Below, piece by piece: positions 32,332 through 40,878 of a stretch of DNA of 64,000 nucleotides. The notes below the pieces were generated by a model. The model was not told the origin of the DNA. It ran no database searches and worked only from the letters and a program-made list of their open reading frames with translations. Both the position numbers and the translations under genes were made by a program. Within the stretch, counting starts at the first letter, position 1, and each line of letters starts with the position of its first letter. The stretch comes from Microbacterium lushaniae (GTDB lineage Bacteria; Actinomycetota; Actinomycetes; Actinomycetales; Microbacteriaceae). The DNA is taken from assembly GCF_008727775.1 (NCBI RefSeq), contig NZ_CP044232.1:1426001-1490000 (forward strand), given 5' to 3'.

Positions 32332-35300
32332 GTGGCATCCGACTCCTTCGTTCACCTCCATGTGCACAGCGAGTACTCGATGCTCGACGGAGCCGCCCGC
32401 ATCGGGCCGATGGTCCAGGAGGCCGTCCGCCAGGGGATGCCGGCGATCGCGGTCACCGACCACGGCAACACCTTCGCCGCGTACGAGTTCTACAAGACCG
32501 CCAAGGATGCCGGGATCAAGCCGATCATCGGCATCGAGGCGTACGTGACCCCCGGCACCCACCGTGCCGACAAGGCGCGCGTGCGGTGGGGGACGCCCGA
32601 GCAGAGCAGCGACGACGTATCGGGGTCGGGCGCATACACGCACATGACGCTGCTCTCGGAGACCACCGAGGGCATGCACAACCTCTTCCGGCTCTCCAGC
32701 AGGGCCTCGATCGAGGGGTACTACTTCAAGCCGCGCATGGATCGCGAGCTGCTGCAGACCTACAGCAAGGGACTGATCGCCACCACGGGCTGCCCGTCCG
32801 GCGAGGTGCAGACGCGCCTGCGGCTCGGCCAGTACGACGCCGCACGAGCGGCGGCGGCGGAGTTCCAGGACATCTTCGGCAAGGAGAACTACTTCGCCGA
32901 GATCATGGACCACGGCCTCTCCATCGAGCGCCGCGTCATGGGCGATCTGCTGAAGATCGCCAAAGACCTCGACATCCCGCTCGTGGGCACCAACGACCTG
33001 CACTACACCCACCAGCACGACGCCACCAGCCACGCCGCCCTGCTGTGCGTGCAGTCGGGGTCGACCCTCGACGACCCGAAACGGTTCAAGTTCGACGGCG
33101 ACGGGTACTACGTCAAATCCCCGGCCGAGATGCGCCAGGTCTTCCGCGATCATCCCGAGGCCTGCGACAGCACGCTGCTGATCGCCGAGCGGTGCGACGT
33201 GGAGTTCAACACGTCGGCCAACTACATGCCGCGCTTCCCCGTGCCCGCGGGGGAGACCGAGGAGTCGTGGTTCATCAAGGAGGTCGAGAAGGGTCTCGAG
33301 TTCCGCTACCCCGACGGCATCCCCGCCGACGTCCGCCGCCAGGCCGAGTACGAGACCGGCGTCATCACCCAGATGGGCTTCCCCGGCTACTTCCTGGTCG
33401 TCGCCGACTTCATCAACTGGGCCAAGGACAACGGCATCCGCGTGGGTCCCGGCCGTGGATCGGGCGCCGGATCGATGGCCGCGTACGCGATGCGCATCAC
33501 CGACCTCGACCCGCTGCAGCACGGCCTCATCTTCGAGCGCTTCCTCAACCCGGATCGCGTGTCCATGCCCGACTTCGACGTCGACTTCGACGACCGCCGC
33601 CGCGGCGAGGTCATCCAGTACGTCACCGAGAAGTACGGTGACGAGCGCGTCGCCCAGATCGTCACGTACGGCACCATCAAGGCCAAGCAGGCCCTCAAGG
33701 ACGCCGGGCGGGTGCTGGGATTCCCCTTCAGCATGGGGGAGAAGCTGACCAAGGCCATGCCGCCGGCGGTGATGGGCAAGGACATGCCGCTGGACGGCAT
33801 GTTCAACAGGGAGCACCCGCGCTACAAGGAGGCGGGGGAGTTCCGCACCCTCATCGAGACCGATCCCGAGGCCAAGACGGTCTTCGACACCGCCGTGGGA
33901 CTGGAGAACCTCAAGCGCCAGTGGGGCGTGCACGCGGCGGGCGTGATCATGTCGAGCGAACCGCTCATCGACATCATCCCGATCATGCGTCGCGAGCAGG
34001 ACGGCCAGATCGTCACGCAGTTCGACTACCCCGCGTGCGAGTCGCTCGGCCTCATCAAGATGGACTTCCTGGGGCTGCGCAACCTCACGATCATCAACGA
34101 CGCGGTCGACAACATCCAGGCCAACCGCGGCCAGGAGCTCGTGCTGGAAGACCTGCCGCTGGATGACCAGGCCTCGTACGACCTGCTCTCCCGCGGTGAC
34201 ACGCTGGGCGTCTTCCAGCTCGACGGCGGGCCGATGCGGTCGCTCCTGCGCCTGATGAAGCCCGACAACTTCGAAGACATCTCCGCCGTCATCGCGCTGT
34301 ACCGCCCCGGCCCCATGGGCGCGAACTCCCACATCAACTACGCCCTGCGCAAGAACGGCCAGCAGGAGATCACCCCGATCCACCCCGAGCTGGAAGAGCC
34401 GCTCAAGGACATCCTCGACACCACCTACGGCCTGATCATCTATCAGGAGCAGGTCATGGCGATCGCCCAGCGCGTCGCCGGGTTCTCGCTCGGGCAGGCA
34501 GACATCCTGCGTCGTGCGATGGGCAAGAAGAAGAAGTCCGAGCTCGACAAGCAGTACGAGGGCTTCCACGGCGGCATGGTGTCGCGCGGCTTCGGCGAGG
34601 CCGCGATCAAGTCGCTGTGGGACATCCTGCTGCCCTTCTCCGACTACGCCTTCAACAAGGCGCACTCGGCCGCGTACGGACTCGTGTCCTACTGGACGGC
34701 GTACCTGAAGTCGCACTATCCCGCCGAGTACATGGCGGCGCTGCTGACGAGCGTGGGCGACTCGAAGGACAAGATGGCGGTGTACCTGAACGAGTGCCGC
34801 CGCATGGGCATCCGGGTCCTCCCGCCCGACGTGAACGAGTCGATCCGCTTCTTCGCCGCCGTCGGCGAAGACATCCGCTTCGGCCTCGGCGCCGTGCGCA
34901 ACGTCGGGGCCAACGTCGTGGACGGCATCGTCACGGCGCGACAGGAGGCGCCGTTCACCTCCTTCCACGACTTCCTCGCCAAGGTGCCGCTGCACGTGGC
35001 CAACAAGCGCACCGTGGAATCGCTCATCAAGGCCGGCGCGTACGACTCCCTCGGCGCCACCCGGCGCGCGCTCCTGGAGATCCACGAAGACGCCACCGAG
35101 GGCGCCGTCCTCGACAAGCGCCGCGAGGCCAACGGCGAGGTCGGGTTCGACTTCGACTCGCTGTGGGACGAGCCGCATCAGGTGGCGAAGGTCCCCGACC
35201 GCCCCGAGTGGACGAAGAAGGACAAGCTGGCCTTCGAGCGCGAGATGCTCGGACTGTACGTCTCCGACCACCCCCTCGCCGGTCTCGAGGTGGCGCTGGC

Positions 35301-35844
35301 CAAGCATGCCTCGATCGGCATCCACGACCTCCTCTCGTCGGAGGACGTGCAGGACGGCGACCAGGTCACGATCGCCGGACTGGTCACCTCCGTGCAGCAC
35401 CGCGTGGCCAAACAGAGCGGCAACCCCTACGGCATGATCACCGTCGAGGACTTCAACGGGGAGGTCACCGTGATGTTCATGGGCAAGACCTACCAGGAGT
35501 TCTCGCCCGTCCTGCAGGCCGACGCCATCCTCGTCGTGCGCGGGCGCGTCTCGCGGCGCGACGACGGCCTCAACCTGCACGCGCAGTCGGCGTTCTCACC
35601 CGACCTGGGGGCGCTGGACGAGTCGGGCCCGCTCGTGCTGCTCATGCCCGAGCAGCGTGCTTCGGAAGACCTGGTGACCGAGCTTGCCGGCGTGCTGCGC
35701 CGTCACAGCGGAGACACCGAGGTCACCCTCAAGCTGCACAAGGCCGGCACCGCGAAGGTGTTCGAGGTTCCCCTGCCCGTCCGGGTGACGGCCGACCTCT
35801 TCGGCGAGCTCAAGGGCCTGCTCGGCCCCAATTGCCTGGGCTGA
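32332..35844 (+). CDS. dnaE: DNA polymerase III subunit alpha
   Basis: Seen: 1170 residues, normal length. N-terminal PHP domain (HLHVHSEYSMLDGAA, AVTDHGN, GIEAYV) with metal-ligand His/Asp residues kept; polymerase palm with catalytic aspartates in PDFDVDFDDRR (about 413-423); helix-hairpin-helix; and OB domain (ITVEDFNGEVTVMF). Replicative polymerase; in actinobacterial DnaE1 the PHP domain is the proofreading exonuclease. Intact motifs suggest the same here. Monocistronic, with its own leaderless-type promoter. Confidence 0.97.
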   Translation: MASDSFVHLHVHSEYSMLDGAARIGPMVQEAVRQGMPAIAVTDHGNTFAAYEFYKTAKDAGIKPIIGIEAYVTPGTHRADKARVRWGTPEQSSDDVSGSGAYTHMTLLSETTEGMHNLFRLSSRASIEGYYFKPRMDRELLQTYSKGLIATTGCPSGEVQTRLRLGQYDAARAAAAEFQDIFGKENYFAEIMDHGLSIERRVMGDLLKIAKDLDIPLVGTNDLHYTHQHDATSHAALLCVQSGSTLDDPKRFKFDGDGYYVKSPAEMRQVFRDHPEACDSTLLIAERCDVEFNTSANYMPRFPVPAGETEESWFIKEVEKGLEFRYPDGIPADVRRQAEYETGVITQMGFPGYFLVVADFINWAKDNGIRVGPGRGSGAGSMAAYAMRITDLDPLQHGLIFERFLNPDRVSMPDFDVDFDDRRRGEVIQYVTEKYGDERVAQIVTYGTIKAKQALKDAGRVLGFPFSMGEKLTKAMPPAVMGKDMPLDGMFNREHPRYKEAGEFRTLIETDPEAKTVFDTAVGLENLKRQWGVHAAGVIMSSEPLIDIIPIMRREQDGQIVTQFDYPACESLGLIKMDFLGLRNLTIINDAVDNIQANRGQELVLEDLPLDDQASYDLLSRGDTLGVFQLDGGPMRSLLRLMKPDNFEDISAVIALYRPGPMGANSHINYALRKNGQQEITPIHPELEEPLKDILDTTYGLIIYQEQVMAIAQRVAGFSLGQADILRRAMGKKKKSELDKQYEGFHGGMVSRGFGEAAIKSLWDILLPFSDYAFNKAHSAAYGLVSYWTAYLKSHYPAEYMAALLTSVGDSKDKMAVYLNECRRMGIRVLPPDVNESIRFFAAVGEDIRFGLGAVRNVGANVVDGIVTARQEAPFTSFHDFLAKVPLHVANKRTVESLIKAGAYDSLGATRRALLEIHEDATEGAVLDKRREANGEVGFDFDSLWDEPHQVAKVPDRPEWTKKDKLAFEREMLGLYVSDHPLAGLEVALAKHASIGIHDLLSSEDVQDGDQVTIAGLVTSVQHRVAKQSGNPYGMITVEDFNGEVTVMFMGKTYQEFSPVLQADAILVVRGRVSRRDDGLNLHAQSAFSPDLGALDESGPLVLLMPEQRASEDLVTELAGVLRRHSGDTEVTLKLHKAGTAKVFEVPLPVRVTADLFGELKGLLGPNCLG

Positions 35845-35895
35845 TCGTCGCTGTCAACCGGCGGTGCGATCCTGCGATGCGCCGCCGACCGTGAG

Positions 35896-35929
35896 TAGGA
35901 TCATCCCCGCCCCCTTGGAGAGGACCATT
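35896..35929 (+). promoter_or_regulatory. Promoter and ribosome site of the four-helix membrane protein gene
   Basis: TAGGAT -10 at 35896-35901; GGAGAGG at 35917-35923, six bases before GTG 35930. Confidence 0.5.
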
Positions 35930-37156
35930 GTGACTGACCCCGAACTGGACGACACCACCATCGCCCGCGCGCCTGCTGCCGCCGCCCGCGAGGATGCTGC
36001 CGCCGCCCGCGAGGATGCCGGCGCGGCGGACGCCCCCGCCACCGAGACGCCGGCTGCGGAGGCGGCGACCCTCGACGCGCAGCCCGCCGAGGCCCGAGGA
36101 ACCGACCAGGAGAACCCGCCGCAGTACGGGGTGGGGCCGTTCACCGTGCGCGAGGTCGCACTCACGGGCGTGTGGCTCGTGGCCTTCATCGTGTCCTTCT
36201 TCCCGCTGAACATCGTCGGGGGCAACGCGCGCCCGCTCTTCGGCGGCGACAACGTGTGGGTCTCGGGTCTGTCCTGGATCCTCGCGATCGGCCTGCCCAC
36301 CGTCGCGGTCTTCCTCCTGGTGCTGCGGCGCCTCTCGCCGCAGGGCATCCGCCGGGTCGGATCCCTCGGCATCGACCAGTTCGCCTCCGTGGCGTTCTCG
36401 GTGGCGGCGCTGGTGTGGCTGACGTGGCTGTGGGACACGATCGCCATCGTGATCGAAACCGAGTTCTGGACCCGCTCGTGGGTCGTGTGGGTCGAGGTCG
36501 TCCTCATGCTCGCCGGCGTCGCGCTGACCGTGTTCGCCCCGATCATCCCCGTGCTCGAGCAGGACTTCCAGGCCCGCCCCGAGGCGCCCGCGCACCGCAA
36601 CGCCCGACCCGTCCGCGCCGTCACCCCGCGCCCGGTCCGCGAGCGTCCCGCGCGCCAGCAGGCCCCGCACGCCGCTGCTCCCGCCCCCGTCGACGGGACC
36701 GCGTTCGGCGGAGGCCCGCAGCACGCCTACGACCCCGCGGCCGCGCCCACCACGGCGTACGACGCTCCGCAGCCGGCCCCTGCGCCCGAGACGGCCGCCG
36801 AGCCCGTCGCGCAGCCGGCGACGGCCCAGGACACCGGATCGTACGACACCGACGTGTTCGCCCCCCTGCACGACGAGCAGGCACCTGCCGCCGGCGACAC
36901 GCAGACCCAGGAGTGGGACCCGACCGACGACACCGTCGCATCCGTCTCGCACAGCGCCCCGGTGCAGCAGCAGGCGTTCTGGGCGCTCGTCCCGGTCGAG
37001 CGCGACGTGGTCGACGAGTACGGTGCGCCGCTGTTCCGCATCGGCCCGACCGCGTGGGCGCTCGTGCTCGAAGACCGCGGTGAGGTCTTCGTCGTGCGCC
37101 ACGAGGACGGCCGCATCGGCTACCTGCACGACGTCAGCGGCGTGACCCGCGGCTGA
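35930..37156 (+). CDS. Uncharacterised four-helix membrane protein with C-terminal cytosolic domain
   Basis: Not recognised as a named family. Seen in 408 residues: an Ala/Glu/Asp-rich N-terminus (~65 residues), four membrane helices (EVALTGVWLVAFIVSFFPL; ILAIGLPTVAVFLLVLRRL; FASVAFSVAALVWLTWLWD; WVEVVLMLAGVALTVFAPII), a Pro/Ala-rich linker of ~150 residues, and a compact C-terminal segment of ~60 residues beginning FWALVPVERDVVDE and ending GRIGYLHDVSGVTRG. GTG 35930 chosen for GGAGAGG. Between dnaE and hisD, apparently monocistronic. Both ends appear cytosolic. No enzyme motif found. Confidence 0.75.
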   Translation: MTDPELDDTTIARAPAAAAREDAAAAREDAGAADAPATETPAAEAATLDAQPAEARGTDQENPPQYGVGPFTVREVALTGVWLVAFIVSFFPLNIVGGNARPLFGGDNVWVSGLSWILAIGLPTVAVFLLVLRRLSPQGIRRVGSLGIDQFASVAFSVAALVWLTWLWDTIAIVIETEFWTRSWVVWVEVVLMLAGVALTVFAPIIPVLEQDFQARPEAPAHRNARPVRAVTPRPVRERPARQQAPHAAAPAPVDGTAFGGGPQHAYDPAAAPTTAYDAPQPAPAPETAAEPVAQPATAQDTGSYDTDVFAPLHDEQAPAAGDTQTQEWDPTDDTVASVSHSAPVQQQAFWALVPVERDVVDEYGAPLFRIGPTAWALVLEDRGEVFVVRHEDGRIGYLHDVSGVTRG

Positions 37157-37192
37157 CGCCTGACGCGCATCATCGGCGGGTGGCGCGCGCGG

Positions 37193-37204
37193 TAGCCTGG
37201 AGGG
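37193..37204 (+). promoter_or_regulatory. Leaderless-type promoter of hisD
   Basis: TAGCCT 37193-37198 exactly 6 nt before ATG 37205. The intervening GGAGGG abuts the ATG, too close for a normal ribosome site. Confidence 0.6.
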
Positions 37205-38533
37205 ATGCTTCGCACCATCGACCTGCGCGGTCGCGCCCTCACCGCAGCCGAGCTGCTGGAGGCCGTCCCGCGCGCCGCCGCGGCCCGCGATGAAGCCCTC
37301 GCGACGGCCGCGGCGATCGTCGCCGACGTCGCCGAGCGCGGTGAGACGGCCCTGCGCGAGCAGGCCGAGCGCTTCGACGGCGTCAGCGGCCACGCCGTGC
37401 GCGTGCCCGGGGAACACCTGGCCGAGGCGGTCGCCACGCTGGACCCCGCCGTGCGCTCGGCGCTGGAAGAGGCCATCCGGCGCGTCCGGCAGGCCTCGGC
37501 GGCCCAGGTGCCCGCGCCCGTGACCACCGAGCTCGGCGCCGGCGCACGGGTGACGCAGCGCTGGCAGCCCGTGCGGCGCGTGGGGGTGTACGTGCCGGGC
37601 GGCAAGGCCGCCTACCCCTCCAGCGTCGTCATGAACGTCGTGCCGGCCCAGGTCGCGGGTGTCGACGAGGTGGCGCTGGCCTCGCCCCCGCAGCGCGAGT
37701 TCGGCGGCCGCGTGCACCCGGTCATCCTCGCCGCAGCCCATCTGCTGGGCGTCACGGAGGTCTACGCGATGGGCGGCGCCGGAGCGATCGGTGCGTTCAC
37801 CTCCGGCGTGGCGTCGCTCGACCTGGAACCGGTGGACTGCGTCACCGGGCCCGGCAACAACTTCGTCGCATCCGCCAAGCGTGCCGTCGCCGGCCGCGTC
37901 GGCACCGACTCCGAGGCCGGAGCAACCGAGATCCTCGTGGTGGCCGACGCCACCGCCGACGCCGATCTCGTCGCCGCCGACCTGGTGAGCCAGGCCGAGC
38001 ACGACGAGCAGGCCTCCGCCGTGCTCGTGACCGATTCGCCGGAGCTGGCCGCTGCAGTGGCGGATGCGGTGGCCGAACGGGCCCGGCGCACGCGGCACTC
38101 CGCGCGGGTGCAGGCCGCCCTCGGTGGCCCGCAGTCCGCGATCGTGCTCGTCGACGACGCCGATGCCGCCGTCGCCTTCAGTAACGCGTACGCGCCGGAG
38201 CACCTCGAACTGCACGTGGCCGAGCCGCGGCCGGAGCGGTTCGTGCACGCCGGTGCGATCTTCGTCGGCCCGTACACGCCTGTGAGCCTCGGGGACTACC
38301 TCGCCGGCAGCAACCACGTGCTGCCCACCGGGGGTCAGGCGCGATACGCCGCCGGCCTTTCGGCGGCGACGTTCCTGCGTCCGCAGCAGGTCATCGAGTA
38401 CGACCGTGACGGGCTGTCCGTCGTCAGCGACGCGATCGTCGCCCTCGCGGAGGCCGAGGCCCTGCCCGCGCACGGCGAGGCCGTCACCGCGCGCTTCCCT
38501 GGACCGGGAGGGACGGACACACGCGAGGGGTGA
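37205..38533 (+). CDS. hisD: Histidinol dehydrogenase
   Basis: Seen: 442 residues; GVYVPGGKAAYPSSVVMNV, VTGPGNNFVASAKRAV, AGATEILVVAD, the catalytic/zinc QAEHDEQASAV region, and AYAPEHLELHV and GDYLAGSNHVLPTGG. Catalyses the last two steps of histidine synthesis (histidinol to histidine, NAD and zinc dependent). No other his genes are adjacent in the window; nrdR follows after 25 bases. Confidence 0.96.
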   Translation: MLRTIDLRGRALTAAELLEAVPRAAAARDEALATAAAIVADVAERGETALREQAERFDGVSGHAVRVPGEHLAEAVATLDPAVRSALEEAIRRVRQASAAQVPAPVTTELGAGARVTQRWQPVRRVGVYVPGGKAAYPSSVVMNVVPAQVAGVDEVALASPPQREFGGRVHPVILAAAHLLGVTEVYAMGGAGAIGAFTSGVASLDLEPVDCVTGPGNNFVASAKRAVAGRVGTDSEAGATEILVVADATADADLVAADLVSQAEHDEQASAVLVTDSPELAAAVADAVAERARRTRHSARVQAALGGPQSAIVLVDDADAAVAFSNAYAPEHLELHVAEPRPERFVHAGAIFVGPYTPVSLGDYLAGSNHVLPTGGQARYAAGLSAATFLRPQQVIEYDRDGLSVVSDAIVALAEAEALPAHGEAVTARFPGPGGTDTREG

Positions 38534-38543
38534 CCTCGTCGCG

Positions 38544-38558
38544 TAGTCTGTCGATGCC
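38544..38558 (+). promoter_or_regulatory. Promoter of nrdR
   Basis: TAGTCT 38544-38549, nine bases before ATG 38559, the same spacing as at murC; near-leaderless. Confidence 0.4.
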
Positions 38559-39044
38559 ATGCACTGCCCTTTCTGCCGTCATCCCGATTCCCGCGTCATC
38601 GATTCCCGCACGAGCGACGACGGCCTCAGCATCCGCCGTCGCCGCCAGTGCCCCGAATGCGGCGGACGCTTCTCGACCGTCGAGACGGCGAGCCTGAACA
38701 TCATCAAGCGGTCGGGCGTCATCGAGCCGTTCAGCCGCGAGAAGGTCATGTCGGGCGTGCGCAAGGCGTGCCAGGGCCGGCCGGTCACCGAAGCCGACCT
38801 CGCGATGCTCGCCCAGCGCGTCGAGGAGGCGGTGCGCCAGACGGGGGCGTCGCAGGTGGAGGCGAACGAGATCGGCCTGGCGATCCTCGGTCCGCTCCGC
38901 GAACTCGACGAGGTCGCGTACCTGCGATTCGCCAGCGTGTACCAGGCGTTCGAGTCGCTGGAGGACTTCGAGACGGCCATCGGCCTGCTCCGCGCCGACC
39001 ACTCGGCACGCCGCGCAGCCGGTGCGGCCTCCCTCGCCGAATAG
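38559..39044 (+). CDS. nrdR: Ribonucleotide reductase repressor NrdR
   Basis: Seen: 161 residues; zinc ribbon with CPFC...CPECGGRF (about residues 3-6 and 31-37) and ATP-cone domain beginning [20 protein letters not shown]. Senses ATP/dATP and represses ribonucleotide reductase genes. No nrd genes are present nearby, so it acts in trans. Sits between hisD and pyrD. Confidence 0.95.
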   Translation: MHCPFCRHPDSRVIDSRTSDDGLSIRRRRQCPECGGRFSTVETASLNIIKRSGVIEPFSREKVMSGVRKACQGRPVTEADLAMLAQRVEEAVRQTGASQVEANEIGLAILGPLRELDEVAYLRFASVYQAFESLEDFETAIGLLRADHSARRAAGAASLAE

Positions 39045-39070
39045 CGCCGTCGCCGAATAGCGCCGTCCTC

Positions 39071-39083
39071 TAGGCTGGCGGGG
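39071..39083 (+). promoter_or_regulatory. Near-leaderless promoter of pyrD
   Basis: TAGGCT 39071-39076, seven bases before ATG 39084. Preceded by a short duplicated CGCCGTC-GCCGAATAG / CGCCGTCCTCTAG tract at the nrdR end. Confidence 0.45.
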
Positions 39084-40118
39084 ATGTACCCCACCCTCTT
39101 CCGCCTCGTGCTCTCGCGCATCGATCCCGAGCGCGCGCACCACCTCGCCATCCCGGTCATCCGTCTGCTGGGGGTCCCGCCCTTCGCGTGGATCACCCGC
39201 CGGCTGACCGCACCCGCGCCGGCGCTGCGCACCGAGGCGCTGGGGCTCGTGTTCGATTCGCCGTTCGGGGTCGCGGCGGGCTTCGACAAGGACGTGCGGA
39301 TGGTCCAGGGCCTGGGCGCGCTGGGCTTCGGGCACGTCGAGATCGGCACGGTCACCGCCCTGCCCCAGCCCGGCAACCCGCGGCCGCGGCTGTTCCGGCT
39401 GATCCCCGATCGCGCCGTGATCAACCGGATGGGATTCAACAACGCCGGGGCGGAGGCCGCTGCCGCGCGGCTGGAACGGCTGCACCGTCGACGCACGCGA
39501 CCGGTCATCGGTGTGAACATCGGCAAGAGCCGGGTCGTGCAGGTCGAGGACGCCACCGGCGACTACGTCCGCAGCACGCGACTGCTCGCCCCGCTGGCCG
39601 ACTACCTCGTGGTCAACGTCTCCTCACCGAACACGCCGGGGCTCCGCGGGCTGCAGGCGGTGGACACGCTGCGCCCTCTCCTGACGGCCGTGCGGGATGC
39701 GGCGGGGGAGACGCCGCTGCTCGTGAAGATCGCGCCAGACCTCGCCGACGACGAGGTGCAGGCGATCGCGCGGCTCGCGGTGGACCTGGGGCTGGCCGGG
39801 CTCATCGCCACGAACACGACGCTCTCCCGTGAGGGGCTGCGCACACCGCCCGAGGTCGTCGCGGCCGCGGGGGAGGGCGGCCTGTCCGGTGCCCCGCTGA
39901 AGGCGCGGGCGATGGCGGTGCTGCGCCTCGTGCGCGCCGTCGTGCCGCCGGAGTTCGCCGTCGTCTCCGTCGGCGGGGTCGAGACCGCCGCCGACGTGCG
40001 CGAGCGACTGGACGCGGGGGCGACCCTCGTGCAGGGCTACACCGGGTTCCTGTACCGCGGCCCGCTGTGGGCGCGGCAGATCAACCGCGCCCTCGCCGCA
40101 TCCGCTCGTTCCGCGTAG
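39084..40118 (+). CDS. pyrD: Dihydroorotate dehydrogenase, quinone-type (class 2)
   Basis: Seen: 344 residues; N-terminal membrane-associating helices (FRLVLSRIDPERAHHLA), FGVAAGFDKD, NRMGFNNAGAE, NIGKSR, catalytic Ser in NVSSPNTPGLRGLQ, and C-terminal FMN phosphate site VSVGGVETAADVRERLDAGA. Oxidises dihydroorotate to orotate and reduces menaquinone, so it feeds the bc1-aa3 chain encoded downstream. Convergent with the DUF3043 gene across a 75-bp palindrome. Confidence 0.96.
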   Translation: MYPTLFRLVLSRIDPERAHHLAIPVIRLLGVPPFAWITRRLTAPAPALRTEALGLVFDSPFGVAAGFDKDVRMVQGLGALGFGHVEIGTVTALPQPGNPRPRLFRLIPDRAVINRMGFNNAGAEAAAARLERLHRRRTRPVIGVNIGKSRVVQVEDATGDYVRSTRLLAPLADYLVVNVSSPNTPGLRGLQAVDTLRPLLTAVRDAAGETPLLVKIAPDLADDEVQAIARLAVDLGLAGLIATNTTLSREGLRTPPEVVAAAGEGGLSGAPLKARAMAVLRLVRAVVPPEFAVVSVGGVETAADVRERLDAGATLVQGYTGFLYRGPLWARQINRALAASARSA

Positions 40119-40132
40119 CACCACGTCGCAGC

Positions 40133-40207
40133 TTCGCGAGACTGCAGCCTGCCGACGAGACCGCGACATAATGTCGCTGTTTCGTCGGCTGCGTGCAGTC
40201 TCGCGGA
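40133..40207. repeat. 75-bp four-unit palindromic repeat, family A copy 2
   Basis: Same length, centre (GACATAATGTCGC) and twin GCGAGAC/ACGAGAC units as the copy at 7812-7886, centred on 40170. Differences from copy 1 include paired changes (for example CCGGCGAG/CTCGCCGG against CCGACGAG/TTCGTCGG) that keep the stem. Again lies between two convergent genes. Confidence 0.85.
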
Positions 40208-40260
40208 CGGGACGGACGGGACGGGCGGACGGGAGGGCGGGCGGAGCCGGGAGGGGCGGG

Positions 40261-40833
40261 TCAGGCGGGGTGCTGACCGCGCTTGACCTGGGGCTTGGGC
40301 AGGCGCATGAAGCGCATCTGCACGGTGCGCATCGCGGCGTACCATCCCAGGCCCTTCTCCATGCGCGTCGCGCCGAACTTCTCGCGCGCGGCACGCTTGA
40401 CGCGGATGGAGGTGAGGATCATGTCGCCGACGACGAAGAGGATGTAGATCCACAGCGCCACGAACGCCCAGTACTGGAACACCGCCAGCGGGATGAGGGT
40501 CGCGACGATGACCAGGACCATGAACGGCATGACGCCTTCGCCCAGGTGCCACCCGGCGTCGACGAAGTCGCGGGCGAACTTGCGCTGCGGGCCCTTGTCG
40601 CGCGCGGGCAGGTAGCGCTCGTCACCGGCGGCCATGCCGAGACGGGCCTTCTCGCGCCGGGCGGCGAGCTCTGCGCGCGCGCGGGCCTTGGCCTCCTTGG
40701 TGTCGGCCACGAGCGGGCGCTTGCGCGCGGCCTCCCGTTCGGCGCGCGTCGGCGTCGCGCGTCCCTTGCCGGAGCCCGGACGGGCGGGGTCGACGGGAGC
40801 GTCGTTGGACGCGGGGGCGGGAGTCTTGGCCAC
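40261..40833 (-). CDS. DUF3043 membrane protein
   Basis: Seen: 190 residues; basic N-terminal half rich in Lys/Arg/Ala (KGRATPTRAEREAARKRPLV), ERYLPARDKGPQRKFARDFVD, then two membrane helices (VMPFMVLVIVATLIPLAVF and WAFVALWIYILFVVGDMIL) and a basic tail RMEKGLGWYAAMRTVQMRFMRLPKP. Actinobacterial family of unknown function, usually near ctaC/qcr and erpA. GTG 40833 chosen for GAGG six bases upstream; ATG 40851 would add six residues. Confidence 0.85.
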   Translation of the reverse strand: MAKTPAPASNDAPVDPARPGSGKGRATPTRAEREAARKRPLVADTKEAKARARAELAARREKARLGMAAGDERYLPARDKGPQRKFARDFVDAGWHLGEGVMPFMVLVIVATLIPLAVFQYWAFVALWIYILFVVGDMILTSIRVKRAAREKFGATRMEKGLGWYAAMRTVQMRFMRLPKPQVKRGQHPA

Positions 40834-40865
40834 GGGGAACCTCGGAGACATCGGATGCGGGCTCT

Positions 40866-40874
40866 TAAGATTAC
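40866..40874. promoter_or_regulatory. Overlapping divergent -10 elements
   Basis: Plus-strand TAAGAT (40866-40871), seven bases before the M20 gene ATG 40879, overlaps minus-strand TAATCT (plus AGATTA 40869-40874) facing the DUF3043 gene. The two cannot be occupied by polymerase at once. Confidence 0.5.
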
Positions 40875-40878
40875 CCGC

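Noticed and set aside
32158..35580. 1140-residue minus-strand open frame opposite dnaE
   Set aside because: Antisense shadow; dnaE motifs are all on the plus strand.
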